Below are positions 52,217 to 61,053 of a stretch of DNA of 64,000 nt, piece after piece; within the stretch, counting starts at the first letter, position 1; the number at the start of each line of letters is the position of its first letter. The stretch is from positions 163,877-227,876 of the forward strand of contig DATGLD010000025.1 in NCBI GenBank assembly GCA_035294305.1, written 5' to 3'. Origin of the DNA: DASRBN01 sp035294305 (GTDB lineage: Bacteria; Chloroflexota; Ktedonobacteria; Ktedonobacterales; Ktedonobacteraceae). The notes under the pieces were generated by a model that saw nothing but the letters and a program-made list of their open reading frames with translations, was not told the origin of the DNA and ran no database searches. The position numbers were made by a program, and so were the translations under genes.

Positions 52217-53098
52217 TTACGGTTTGCTTCTCACAATCATTGTTCCGGCCCCCTGATCCGTGAACAATTCGCGCAATAAGGAGTGAGCATCTCTACCATC
52301 TACGATATGCACACGCGAGACGGTAGAAAGAGCATCAAGGCAAGCAGCAACCTTGGGAATCATACCGCCATGAATAGTACCATCGGCTATAAGCCCCTGC
52401 GCCTCTGCCTGGCTAAGTTCTGAAATCAACGAGCCATCTTTGCGGCAGATACCGCTGACATTGCTGAGGAAGATCAGCTTTTCGGCATGCATGGCGCGCG
52501 CGATATGCGAAGCCACAAGGTCGGCATTAATATTCAGGCAAGGCGCGCCTGGCCCCTGTCCAAGAGGCGCAACGACAGGGATATAGCCCTGCTCAATAAG
52601 GAGTTGCAAAAGGCGCGGGTTGACCTCTTCAATTGCGCCGACAAAGCCCAGTTGTTCGTCGGCGACACGTGCATGTATGGTATTGCCATCGGTTCCACTC
52701 ACGCCGATGGCCAGCCCTCCCATTTCGATCAGAGCCGCTACCAGGTCCTGATTGACCTGGCCCAGCAGAACCATACGCACGATATCCAATGTCTCGGCAT
52801 CCGTGACACGCAGCCCATTTTCGAAACGCGCAGGCACATTGAGCTTTTTCAGCCATTCATTGATATACGGCCCTCCGCCATGCACAAGCACAGGATAGGA
52901 GCCCAACGAGCGCAACAAGACAATATCCTGTAAGACATGTTTTTGATGAGTGAGAGTGCTGCCACCCAGTTTAATGACGAGCGTCTTGCCTTTCAAAAAG
53001 TTGATGTAGGGCAGCGCCTCGCGCAATACATGCGCGATCAGTTGATACTCATTGTTGATGTTGTTCTCAGATGCTATTTTTGAAAAAGCTGATGTCAT
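52217..53098 (-). CDS. argB: Acetylglutamate kinase
   Basis: Second step of arginine synthesis. 293 residues from ATG at 53098 (GAGGAG 7 bases upstream; a long in-frame extension to 53233 lacks an RBS and crosses the hairpin). GKTLVIKLGGSTL, the VHGGGPYINEWL substrate loop and the GMIPKVAACLDAL block are typical. It is downstream of argC in the same direction. Confidence 0.95.
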   Translation of the reverse strand: MTSAFSKIASENNINNEYQLIAHVLREALPYINFLKGKTLVIKLGGSTLTHQKHVLQDIVLLRSLGSYPVLVHGGGPYINEWLKKLNVPARFENGLRVTDAETLDIVRMVLLGQVNQDLVAALIEMGGLAIGVSGTDGNTIHARVADEQLGFVGAIEEVNPRLLQLLIEQGYIPVVAPLGQGPGAPCLNINADLVASHIARAMHAEKLIFLSNVSGICRKDGSLISELSQAEAQGLIADGTIHGGMIPKVAACLDALSTVSRVHIVDGRDAHSLLRELFTDQGAGTMIVRSKP

Positions 53099-53169
53099 TT
53101 GGATATCTCCTCGCCTTGGAGCGTGATAAATCTGGCCCCATACACCTTCACCACTTAAGATGTAAATGG

Positions 53170-53206
53170 GCGAGACCCGCGGAGGGCGCCCTCCGCGGGG
53201 TCTCGC
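53170..53206 (-). promoter_or_regulatory. Strong GC hairpin between argC and argB
   Basis: 18-19 bp stem with a single bulge and almost no loop (GAGACC...GGAGGGC/GCCCTCCGCGGGG...), in the 157-base gap of the argC-argB unit. No T-run follows, so it more likely tunes mRNA processing or the argC:argB ratio than ends transcription. Confidence 0.55.
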
Positions 53207-53255
53207 TCTAAGTTGACTTAAGTTAATGTGCATGGGTCATGATTCACTGGCTCGT

Positions 53256-54314
53256 TTATGGATACACGGGCAGGACCGGCAGTCCCGTTCTCTCCGGTAG
53301 CCCTGAGAGAATGTTTGCATTCTGTATTGCCTGGCCCGCGGCTCCTTTGACGAGGTTATCCAGGCAAGAAACTACCACGAGCCGACCGGTGCGTGTATCT
53401 ACCAGTGGATAGATCAGGCAGGCATTGCTGCCGTAGGTCCACTTCGTATGTGGCGGCTGGTCTACTACATGCACAAATGGTTCGCCCGCGTAGTATGCCG
53501 TGTACAACGCGCGCACCTGCTCCGTCGTCGGGAGCTGGCCCATCTCATCTTCTTGCAAGTCGGCATAGCAGGTCGCCAGGACCCCGCGCGTCATGGGTAT
53601 CAAATGCGGTATAAAAGTGATGCGCAGCGAGTCTACTAAAGATGCCGCCTCAAGCTCCTGCGCGATCTCGGCGAGATGGCGGTGCCCTGTTAGACTATAC
53701 GCGCTTACATCCTCATTGGCTTCAGCAAAATGCGTGCCGAGTGTAAGACCTCGACCCGCTCCACTGATACCGGATTTGGCATCAATGATGAGGCCCGGCG
53801 CGACCATATGCGCCGATACTGCTGGTAGGAGCGCCAGGATGGCAGCAGTAGCATAACATCCGGGATTTGCTACGAGCGAGGCGCTGGCTATACGCACGCG
53901 ATAGCGCTCGCACAGGCCGTAAACCGCGCTCTCCAATAAGGCGGGCGCCGGATGCGTATATTTATACCACCTCTCGTAGATGGTCGCATCACGCAAGCGG
54001 AAATCGGCAGAGAGGTCTACCACTTTCATATTGCGTTCCAGCAGAGGTAGGATGGATTCGGCAGCGGCGGCATGGGGCAGGCACACAAAAGCCAGGTCCG
54101 CCTGTTCAGATTCTTCAGTAATAGTGAGATTGGCAGCATTGGCAAAGCCAGACGGCGTGGCCATGACAAGCTGCGGAAACACTTCACTTAGCCGTTTCCC
54201 GGCGGCGCTACGCCCGGTCACCGAGATCAGCTCAAATTGTGGATGCTGAGCCAGCAACCGCAGCAATTCCAGCCCCGTATAGCTGGTAACGTTGACTATT
54301 GAAACGGAAATCAT
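53256..54314 (-). CDS. argC: N-acetyl-gamma-glutamyl-phosphate reductase
   Basis: 352 residues from ATG at 54314. N-terminal NADP fold (VSIVNVTSYTGLELLRLLA; the usual GxxGYxG is NVTSYTG) and the active-site Cys in VANPGCYATAAILALLP; catalytic His in GTHFAEANEDVSAY and GHRHLAEI. Third step of arginine synthesis, upstream of argB. Confidence 0.94.
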   Translation of the reverse strand: MISVSIVNVTSYTGLELLRLLAQHPQFELISVTGRSAAGKRLSEVFPQLVMATPSGFANAANLTITEESEQADLAFVCLPHAAAAESILPLLERNMKVVDLSADFRLRDATIYERWYKYTHPAPALLESAVYGLCERYRVRIASASLVANPGCYATAAILALLPAVSAHMVAPGLIIDAKSGISGAGRGLTLGTHFAEANEDVSAYSLTGHRHLAEIAQELEAASLVDSLRITFIPHLIPMTRGVLATCYADLQEDEMGQLPTTEQVRALYTAYYAGEPFVHVVDQPPHTKWTYGSNACLIYPLVDTRTGRLVVVSCLDNLVKGAAGQAIQNANILSGLPERTGLPVLPVYP

Positions 54315-54468
54315 AGCCTTAATTGACCTATAGATGGGTTTGCATTTCAGCGCCCGGTAGAAGCATGTAACATACACTAATATAAAAGAAGCCCTCATCC
54401 CATGAAACGAAGGACGAGAGCCGCGCTGCTACATCGTTGTTCTCTCAAGATAACAGAATGCAGGCGAA

Positions 54469-54497
54469 TTGTCAAACGCCCGTTGCTATGCTAAACT
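54469..54497 (+). promoter_or_regulatory. Promoter of the isocitrate dehydrogenase operon
   Basis: TTGTCA at 54469-54474, 17-base spacer, TAAACT at 54492-54497. A 7-bp inverted repeat CGTTGCT/AGCAACG (54481-54487, 54499-54505) brackets the -10 box, as an operator would. Confidence 0.5.
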
Positions 54498-54569
54498 AAG
54501 CAACGAACATATGATATGGACTATACGGACATACACCCATCAGGAAACAAAGAAAAAGGTCAGGTTACT

Positions 54570-56024
54570 ATGAAAAAAAAGACATCGATTACTGTCGCGT
54601 ACGGGGATGGCATTGGGCCAGAAATCATGGACGCCACCCTGCACATTATTCAGGCCGCCGGAGCGCGTATCGAGATCGAGTCGATCGAGGTAGGCGAGAA
54701 GGTCTACCTGCGTGGCATCAATGCCGGCATTGAGCCTTCCGCGTGGGAATCGCTGCGCCGCACGAGAGTTTTTTTGAAAGCTCCGATTACGACACCGCAG
54801 GGCGGGGGTTATAAGAGCCTCAATGTGACGGCACGCACCATGTTTGGCCTGTATGCCAACGTGCGCCCCTGCGTCTCGTATTATCCATTTGTCGACACGA
54901 AGCATCCGACGATGGACGTGGTGATTATCCGCGAAAACGAGGAGGACCTGTATACCGGCATCGAGTACCGGCAAACACAGGAGATGGTGGAGAGCCTCAA
55001 GCTGATCAGTCGTCCGGGCAGCGAGAAGATTATTCGCTACGCCTTCGAGTACGCACGCAGTCATAACCGCAAGAAGGTGACCTGCTTCATGAAGGACAAT
55101 ATCATGAAGCTAACGGATGGCCTCTTCCACAAGGTTTTCAATGAGATCTCGCAAGAATATCCCGATATTGCCAACGAGACCTGGATTGTTGATATCGGCT
55201 CGGCCAAACTTGCCGATACGCCGGAGGCTTTCGATGTGATCGTGCTGCCCAATCTGTACGGTGATATTCTCTCGGATATCGCAGCGCAGGTGGCAGGCTC
55301 GGTCGGGCTGGCAGGTTCGGCGAACATCGGCGATAGCTGCGCGATGTTTGAGGCCATACACGGGTCTGCGCCGCGCCGCGCCGGACAGAATATCGCCAAT
55401 CCGTCAGGGCTGCTGCTGGCGGCGGTAATGATGCTGGTGCACATCAATCAGCCCGATGTGGCGACGCTGGTGCATAATGCCTGGCTGCGCACCATCGAGG
55501 ATGGCATTCACACCTACGATATCTACGTCGAGGGCGTCAGCAAGGAGAAGGTGGGTACGCGCGAGTTCGCCGAAGCCGTGATTGCCCGCCTGGGTCAGAA
55601 GCCGCAGATACTTAAAGAGGTGCACTACACTACCGCTCCCCAGCACGAAGAGCACAGATCCGTTTCGATAAGGCAGTCCGAGGAGACAAAAGAGTTGGTC
55701 GGAGTAGACGTGTTCCTTGACTGGCACAATGGGAACGCCCACGAACTGGGTGAAACATTCAAGAAGGTGAGCGGCGACGGCCTGGAACTGGTGGTAATCA
55801 CCAATCGCGGGGCGAAGGTATGGCCAGAGGGATTGCCCGAAACATTCTGTACGGATCACTGGCGCTGCCGTTTTATGGCGCCCGAACACGGAGCGTCGAT
55901 TGATCACGACCAGGTGATCGAGCTGCTGCGCCGCGTTAACAATGCCGGTTTCGATTTCATCAAGATCGAAAATCTCTACAACTTCAACGGTAAGCCGAGC
56001 TATTCTGCGGTCGCAGGGGAGTAA
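54570..56024 (+). CDS. NADP-type isocitrate dehydrogenase with C-terminal extension
   Basis: 484 residues from ATG at 54570 (AGG 8 bases upstream; ATG 54516 is less likely). The core has VAYGDGIGPEIMD, the substrate block RENEEDLYTGIEY, MKDNIMKL and LPNLYGDILSDIAAQVAGS, and HGSAPRRAGQNIANP. After about residue 335 a roughly 140-residue extension follows (VGVDVFLDWHNGNAHELGETF), as in the Thermus thermophilus/Rickettsia type. TCA cycle, isocitrate to 2-oxoglutarate. Ends 1 base before the carbonic anhydrase start: an operon linking CO2 release and hydration. Confidence 0.93.
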   Translation: MKKKTSITVAYGDGIGPEIMDATLHIIQAAGARIEIESIEVGEKVYLRGINAGIEPSAWESLRRTRVFLKAPITTPQGGGYKSLNVTARTMFGLYANVRPCVSYYPFVDTKHPTMDVVIIRENEEDLYTGIEYRQTQEMVESLKLISRPGSEKIIRYAFEYARSHNRKKVTCFMKDNIMKLTDGLFHKVFNEISQEYPDIANETWIVDIGSAKLADTPEAFDVIVLPNLYGDILSDIAAQVAGSVGLAGSANIGDSCAMFEAIHGSAPRRAGQNIANPSGLLLAAVMMLVHINQPDVATLVHNAWLRTIEDGIHTYDIYVEGVSKEKVGTREFAEAVIARLGQKPQILKEVHYTTAPQHEEHRSVSIRQSEETKELVGVDVFLDWHNGNAHELGETFKKVSGDGLELVVITNRGAKVWPEGLPETFCTDHWRCRFMAPEHGASIDHDQVIELLRRVNNAGFDFIKIENLYNFNGKPSYSAVAGE

Positions 56025-56025
56025 T

Positions 56026-56589
56026 ATGGTAATCGATGAAATTCTAGCCTATAACGAGCAGTTCCTGCGGCAGCCGCCGTTGCCCATTATCGGGCATGCT
56101 CCCCGCAAACATATGGCGGTGGTGACATGTATGGATTGCCGCTTGGTGAACATGTTTGAGCAGGCGCTTGGGCTGCAACGCGGCGACGTACTCGAACTGC
56201 GTACCGCTGGAGCGACGATCTCCGAATCTGAGCGCGAGGGTGGCGGGAGTGACCTGGTTCGTTCGCTGGCCGGCGGCATCTACCTGCTGGGCGTGCGGGA
56301 GGTGGCCGTGATCGGTCATACAAACTGCGGCCTTGCACACGCCGACCCTCGTGTTCTCATAGCGTCGATGCAGGCATTGGGTGTCGACCCGCAACGGTTG
56401 ATCGAGCAAGAGGGCCTGGGAGACGTGCAGGGCCTGGTGCGCTGGCTTGGCGCATTTTCCGATGTGCATGTCAATGTCGGCGAAGTGGTCAAGGTTATTC
56501 GCAACAGTCCTTACCTGCCAAAAATTCCAGTGCATGGCCTGGTAATCAATATCGAAACCGGCCAATTAACTATGGTCGATAGAGGGTAA
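56026..56589 (+). CDS. Beta-class carbonic anhydrase
   Basis: 187 residues. Zinc ligands and catalytic dyad are seen as CMDCR (Cys, Asp, Arg) and GHTNCG (His, Cys). Small type with a four-residue N-terminal helix area. ATG at 56026 has GGGGAG 4 bases upstream, directly after the dehydrogenase stop. Interconverts CO2 and bicarbonate. Confidence 0.93.
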   Translation: MVIDEILAYNEQFLRQPPLPIIGHAPRKHMAVVTCMDCRLVNMFEQALGLQRGDVLELRTAGATISESEREGGGSDLVRSLAGGIYLLGVREVAVIGHTNCGLAHADPRVLIASMQALGVDPQRLIEQEGLGDVQGLVRWLGAFSDVHVNVGEVVKVIRNSPYLPKIPVHGLVINIETGQLTMVDRG

Positions 56590-56590
56590 A

Positions 56591-56658
56591 TAACAATCAC
56601 AGTTCAGCGTGGACTGGCTCCCGCGCGGGAGCCAGTCCACGCTGAACTGTGATTGTTA
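56591..56658. terminator. Perfect 68-bp palindrome, bidirectional terminator
   Basis: Two 34-base arms pair perfectly with no loop around CCCGCGCGGG (56591-56624 with 56625-56658). It starts 1 base after the carbonic anhydrase stop and ends on the stop codon of the convergent lipoprotein gene (56656-56658), the same arrangement as at 23601-23660. The arms lack a long T-run. Confidence 0.75.
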
Positions 56659-58071
56659 CATCGTTGTCCAGCCAACAATCGATAACTGCGTGCCGTCCGA
56701 AATGGATGCGAATGTGGTTGGCGTTCCACCGTCCAGCGCACCGAACAGCAGCGATTGCGTTTTACCGTCAGCGCTGTTGTGTTGCAGGGCATACAGATTT
56801 CCATCGCGAGAAACATTTGACCAGGGATACTGCGAGAACATGTTGAAATTGCTCGGCCCGCCGGAAACTCCCGCGCCATCGCTGGTCAGGCGCGTCAGGC
56901 CCGTGCCGCCGGTGTTGACTTTCCATAAGCCATTGTTGCTGGTATCAGCATTACCGGTGAAGGAGTTGTTTTCAACCAGGAACAGCAGCGTCGTCTTGTT
57001 GATGGCGCGCACGGCGGTGATTGCCATGTTCGCATTGGCGAAGAGGGTCTGTGGCGAGCCACCAGTGGCCGCACGGGCATTAATCATGCTGGGGCCGCGC
57101 TGATCGCCGATACCGGGGCCATTTGGATTCGGGTCGGTCGTGCATTCAGCAGTATACAACTGCGTTCCATCATAGCTACTATCCGAGTTCCAGCAGAATG
57201 TGTTGGTAGGTGTAACGACTACGGGCAGATTTTGCGGGTTCTGATTGGCCCCTTTACCGGTATCGAGCAGGTAAAGCGCGCCCGAAGGAGCATCTATCTC
57301 AGGCCCCAGCAGGTACACCCTTGTCGTATCCAGCCAGGTCAGGATCGGATAGTCAATGCTTGTTCCGCTCATGAAGATGTCCGCCTGCACACTGCCGTTC
57401 TGTGTATCCATCACATAGACACCGCTGCCACTACCGGTATAGCTATCAAAAACGATGAGCTTCTGATCAGAAGACCACTGCGCATCATGCAAGGCGCTAC
57501 CGGTACTGGCGCCGTTTGAGGGTGGTGTGGCGCAATACAATGTCTGTAATCCCTGACCATCCATGCGCACCAGCTGCAACTTTGCCTGACCGGATGCGAT
57601 GGCAACGAAGAGAATCCATTGTCCATCCGCCGAGACCTGGGCTTCGCTGATTTCTGTCCTGGGAAGGTTGAGAATCTCAGTTTTACTACCGGTCGTGACA
57701 TCATAGCGCTTCAATGTGGCGAGCGTAGGGGCATCCACCGGTCCCTGATTGACAATATAGACGATATTCTGGTCGCCGCCCAGCGCTAATGGCGCAAGTA
57801 CGGCGGCTCGCCCGCGGCCCTGGGCAGGACAATTGGTCTGTGTTGCCGGTAGCGGAGCCGTAGTGGAAACTGTTCCTGGATTTCCATTTCCATTCCCATT
57901 TCCACCTGGAGTGGGGGTATGAGTCCGTCCTGCCGGCGTCGGACTCGCAAACGGGGTTGTGCCACCCCCTGATATCGAGCCGGTGCCGGATGAGCCACAG
58001 GCCGCGACCAGTAACGCGATACAACAGAAGAAAAATGCAATCAGAAATGGGCGAGAACCGGGACGATACAT
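56656..58071 (-). CDS. Lipoprotein with TolB/WD-like beta-propeller
   Basis: 471 residues. Signal peptide with lipobox LVAAC, a Gly/Thr-rich linker (about 28-75), then repeated propeller-like blades (VSADGQWILFVAIASGQAKL, AQWSSDQKLIVFDSYTG, ILTWLDTTRVYLLG). Probably a surface protein that binds a ligand or cell wall; no enzyme motif. ATG at 58071 with AAAGGAAA upstream. Confidence 0.85.
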   Translation of the reverse strand: MYRPGSRPFLIAFFFCCIALLVAACGSSGTGSISGGGTTPFASPTPAGRTHTPTPGGNGNGNGNPGTVSTTAPLPATQTNCPAQGRGRAAVLAPLALGGDQNIVYIVNQGPVDAPTLATLKRYDVTTGSKTEILNLPRTEISEAQVSADGQWILFVAIASGQAKLQLVRMDGQGLQTLYCATPPSNGASTGSALHDAQWSSDQKLIVFDSYTGSGSGVYVMDTQNGSVQADIFMSGTSIDYPILTWLDTTRVYLLGPEIDAPSGALYLLDTGKGANQNPQNLPVVVTPTNTFCWNSDSSYDGTQLYTAECTTDPNPNGPGIGDQRGPSMINARAATGGSPQTLFANANMAITAVRAINKTTLLFLVENNSFTGNADTSNNGLWKVNTGGTGLTRLTSDGAGVSGGPSNFNMFSQYPWSNVSRDGNLYALQHNSADGKTQSLLFGALDGGTPTTFASISDGTQLSIVGWTTM

Positions 58072-58311
58072 GATATTTTCCTTTCGAATTTGAGTCTTTA
58101 TTAGAATATGTTTTGCTTGCCGCTCATTTATACGCTATAAAGTGAGATTTTCGACCTCTCACTCTTGAGAATGTCGAGTTTACTAGCAGGCTAGCATACA
58201 GATCGTAGAAAAACTGTGAGATAGATCACAATGCATGTGATACAATATGCTATGCCTTACTTGACAGTATGCTTGAAAGCCGGTGATCCGCTAGAAATAC
58301 ACGCGCTCCCT

Positions 58312-59076
58312 ATGAAGAAGTTTATCCGCAGCTGGTTCTCGCGCTGCCTTTCAATAGTTGTACTGCTGCTCTGCCTGGTACTTTCGGCCTGCGCCGCAGG
58401 GGGCAGCCCGAAAGCCGTCAGCACGACGCATTCGTCTTCAACAGCCCCTGCCGCGACCGCGCAGCCAACTCAAAGACAGGCCTTTCAACAGCCCATCACA
58501 TATGTGGCGTTGGGGGCCTCCGACGCGGTTGGCGTTGGCAGCAATGTGCCGGGATCGCAGGGATACGTGCCATTGATAGCCGCGCATTTGCCAAAGGGCT
58601 CGCATCTGATCAACCTGGGTGTGAGTGGCATTCGGCTGCACGATGCGCTCGTGGAAGAATTGCCGCTGGCAATCTCGACATCACCCGACCTGGTGACAAT
58701 CTGGCTGGTAGCAAATGACTTCGTTGGTGGAGTTACTTACGATGCCTATATACAAGACCTCAATACGCTACTGCAACAGTTGCATACGAGGACGCACGCG
58801 CGCCTCATAATGGCGAACTTGCCTGATCTGACGCGCCTACCTGCTTTCGCAGATGAGACGACTGCCCAGAAGGCGCAGATGCTTCAGGCCATTCAACGCT
58901 GGAACGCGGGTATTGCTCAGGCAGCGACAAGTTATGGAGTAACGTTGGTAGACCTGTTCAGCCAGGGCAGCAGGCTAACGGCACATCCTGAATATATCAG
59001 CGCTGATGGTTTTCATCCCAGCGCCGCCGGATATGTGCAGCTAGCCGACCTCTTCTGGCAAGCAATTGAGCGGTAG
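58312..59076 (+). CDS. SGNH/GDSL hydrolase, lipoprotein
   Basis: 254 residues if started at 58312 so that the signal peptide is at the N-terminus (LVLSAC lipobox); ATG at 58231 is in frame but would bury it. No good RBS at either. Block I is ALGASDAVGVGS (nucleophile Ser), block III LVANDF, block V DGFHPSAAGY (Asp, His). Extracytoplasmic esterase or acyltransferase, perhaps on cell-wall lipids or polysaccharide. Confidence 0.85.
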   Translation: MKKFIRSWFSRCLSIVVLLLCLVLSACAAGGSPKAVSTTHSSSTAPAATAQPTQRQAFQQPITYVALGASDAVGVGSNVPGSQGYVPLIAAHLPKGSHLINLGVSGIRLHDALVEELPLAISTSPDLVTIWLVANDFVGGVTYDAYIQDLNTLLQQLHTRTHARLIMANLPDLTRLPAFADETTAQKAQMLQAIQRWNAGIAQAATSYGVTLVDLFSQGSRLTAHPEYISADGFHPSAAGYVQLADLFWQAIER

Positions 59077-59124
59077 GGGATTGTTGGCCTCGCTGAGAAT
59101 GACACGCCAGACCGCGCACGCCCC

Positions 59125-59883
59125 TTATATTTCTGAACGCTGAATACTCGTTTCTCCCTTGACGATGAAGACGATGCGCTCACAGATATTGGTGCAATGG
59201 TCGCCGACCCGCTCCAGCTTATGGGCAATCCAGAGCAGGTAGGTAGCGCGCTGCAAGATGCGGGAATCGTTCTGCAAGGCAGGAATGGCCCGAGCGCCCT
59301 CCATCAAGGTCATCAGATCGTGGCGCACGAGATGATAGCGCACATCTACGACATCGTCTTCCTCCCAGATATGGCGCGCGGCCTCAGCATCGCGATTGGC
59401 GAAAGCGGTCATGGTGCCCTGCAAGACGCGCCGCGCTTCATATCCTAATTCAATCATGCTGTGTAAGATCGAGGACTCGGTGACCTGGTCCTGCTTGCCA
59501 TCTGCCCCATCACCGCTGACCACTACCTGGGATGCCGGAGTGCCGCGTAGTGGGGTCATGCGCAGGATGATCTGCGCTATTCCAGCGGCGCCATCTCCCG
59601 CGCGCTCAAGATCGCCGGCAATAGAGAGCGCTGAGGTGAGGAAGCGCAAATCGCGGCCTCCTAAAGGCTGTTGCAGTGTCAACAGGCGAATGGTGTGCTC
59701 TTCGATAGCCATACGTAGACTATCGATAATGGCGTCGGCTTCGATAACCATACCCGCCTGAACCTGGTCTCCGGTCTCCAAAGCTTTGAGAGCCTTTTCA
59801 AAAGCGTTATCTACATCATTGCCCAACCGTATGATCTGGTCATTCAGTTCTTGTAACTCTTTATCCAGCACTGTTCTTGGCAT
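59125..59883 (-). CDS. phoU: PhoU phosphate regulator
   Basis: 252 residues in two homologous three-helix halves, with the metal-binding E/D motifs IEADAIIDSLRMAIEE and RVGDHCTNICERIVFI. Normally restrains the Pst transporter and PhoR; no pst genes are visible here. A short insert (SGDGADGKQDQVTE) separates the halves. Confidence 0.93.
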   Translation of the reverse strand: MPRTVLDKELQELNDQIIRLGNDVDNAFEKALKALETGDQVQAGMVIEADAIIDSLRMAIEEHTIRLLTLQQPLGGRDLRFLTSALSIAGDLERAGDGAAGIAQIILRMTPLRGTPASQVVVSGDGADGKQDQVTESSILHSMIELGYEARRVLQGTMTAFANRDAEAARHIWEEDDVVDVRYHLVRHDLMTLMEGARAIPALQNDSRILQRATYLLWIAHKLERVGDHCTNICERIVFIVKGETSIQRSEI

Positions 59884-59993
59884 TCAGAAACTCCTCCTTA
59901 GTTCCAGTACTTTTGCTATCTTTACCTTCCATGTCGATCATAGGAAGGATTACACTGATGTGCACGGTTCCGGGAGCGACCACCAGGGTTTAC

Positions 59994-60027
59994 CTGTAGG
60001 GACAGGCATCAGGCACTGTCCCTACAG
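59994..60027. repeat. Hairpin between phoU and the deacetylase gene
   Basis: Perfect 12-bp inverted repeat CTGTAGGGACAG/CTGTCCCTACAG with a 10-base loop, upstream of both divergent genes. A similar GTCCCTAC motif occurs in the hairpin at 48979-49004. The 308-base gap otherwise holds only the promoter at 60119-60148. Confidence 0.5.
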
Positions 60028-60118
60028 AAGAATATACCACATTTCTTGCAGAAAAGATAGAGCGATATTGGAAATAGTTGTTCTATCCTAAAAGGATAAG
60101 TGCAATGAATCGCACTCA

Positions 60119-60148
60119 TTGACAGGAAATCCGTTCTGGTGTTAGAGT
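60119..60148 (+). promoter_or_regulatory. Promoter of the deacetylase gene
   Basis: TTGACA at 60119-60124, 18-base spacer, TAGAGT at 60143-60148, about 40 bases before the ATG. Confidence 0.5.
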
Positions 60149-60191
60149 AACACTGTAGTCTGGCCGGCAAACGACAAAATGATATGAAAGC

Positions 60192-61049
60192 ATGGAAACA
60201 ATGTCAACGAAACGATTATTGGGTCTCTTCGCCCACCCCGATGACGAGGGGACGATGAGCGGAGCTTTTTTACTCTATGGCACATCCGGCGTAGAGACCG
60301 GGCTGGTATGCGCGACGCGAGGTGAGGTTGGCGAGATTGCCGACCCGCGCCTGGCAACACCAGAGAATCTGGGGCAGGTACGCGAGGGAGAAATGCGAGC
60401 AGCGGCCCAGGTGCTGGGTCTAAACCGCCTCTGGTTCCTCGGTTACCGTGATTCGGGAATGGCGGGAACGCCTGAGAACCAGGACCCACGGGCCTTTGCC
60501 CAGGCCAATCGCGCGGAGGTCGTGGGCAAACTGGTGGAGATCATCCGTCACTTTCGACCACAGGTGATGGTAACGTTCGATGAGACGGGAGGCTACGGCC
60601 ACCCTGACCATATTGCGATCTATCGTTATACGACGAGCGCCTTTTACGCGGCATCTGACGGGGTGCAATATCCCGAACTTGGGCCGGCGCATGCCGTCTC
60701 CAAGCTGTATTATACAGCGTTCCCCCGCAGCGCTATAAAGGCCATCGGTGAATGGATGAGATCACAGCCGCAGGCGCAGGAAATGCAGAGTTCTTTCACA
60801 GGCCTCGATCCTGAGAAGCTGGGGTTACCAGACGAACAGATCAGCGTGTGGCTGGATGTCGAGAAGTGGCAGGAGACGAAAGATCGTTCCTGGGCCATGC
60901 ATCGCACCCAGGCAAATTCTGGCTCATTTATGGCGCAGATACCGGAGGAGCTGCTGCGCAAATGGCGCGGCTACGAGTGCTACCAGCTGGCGGCGTCAAG
61001 AGTCGGGCAGGATGTGCCCGGGGAGAATGATCTGTTCGCAAGGGTATAG
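60192..61049 (+). CDS. LmbE/PIG-L family zinc deacetylase
   Basis: 285 residues (ATG 60201 is also possible). Zinc motif AHPDDE at about 14-19 and HPDHI near 139, the signature of N-acetylglucosamine deacetylases and of MshB/Mca/BshB thiol-pathway enzymes. The length and the C-terminal WAMHRTQANSGSF resemble mycothiol conjugate amidase-like members, but substrate is open. Confidence 0.88.
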   Translation: METMSTKRLLGLFAHPDDEGTMSGAFLLYGTSGVETGLVCATRGEVGEIADPRLATPENLGQVREGEMRAAAQVLGLNRLWFLGYRDSGMAGTPENQDPRAFAQANRAEVVGKLVEIIRHFRPQVMVTFDETGGYGHPDHIAIYRYTTSAFYAASDGVQYPELGPAHAVSKLYYTAFPRSAIKAIGEWMRSQPQAQEMQSSFTGLDPEKLGLPDEQISVWLDVEKWQETKDRSWAMHRTQANSGSFMAQIPEELLRKWRGYECYQLAASRVGQDVPGENDLFARV

Positions 61050-61053
61050 TACA

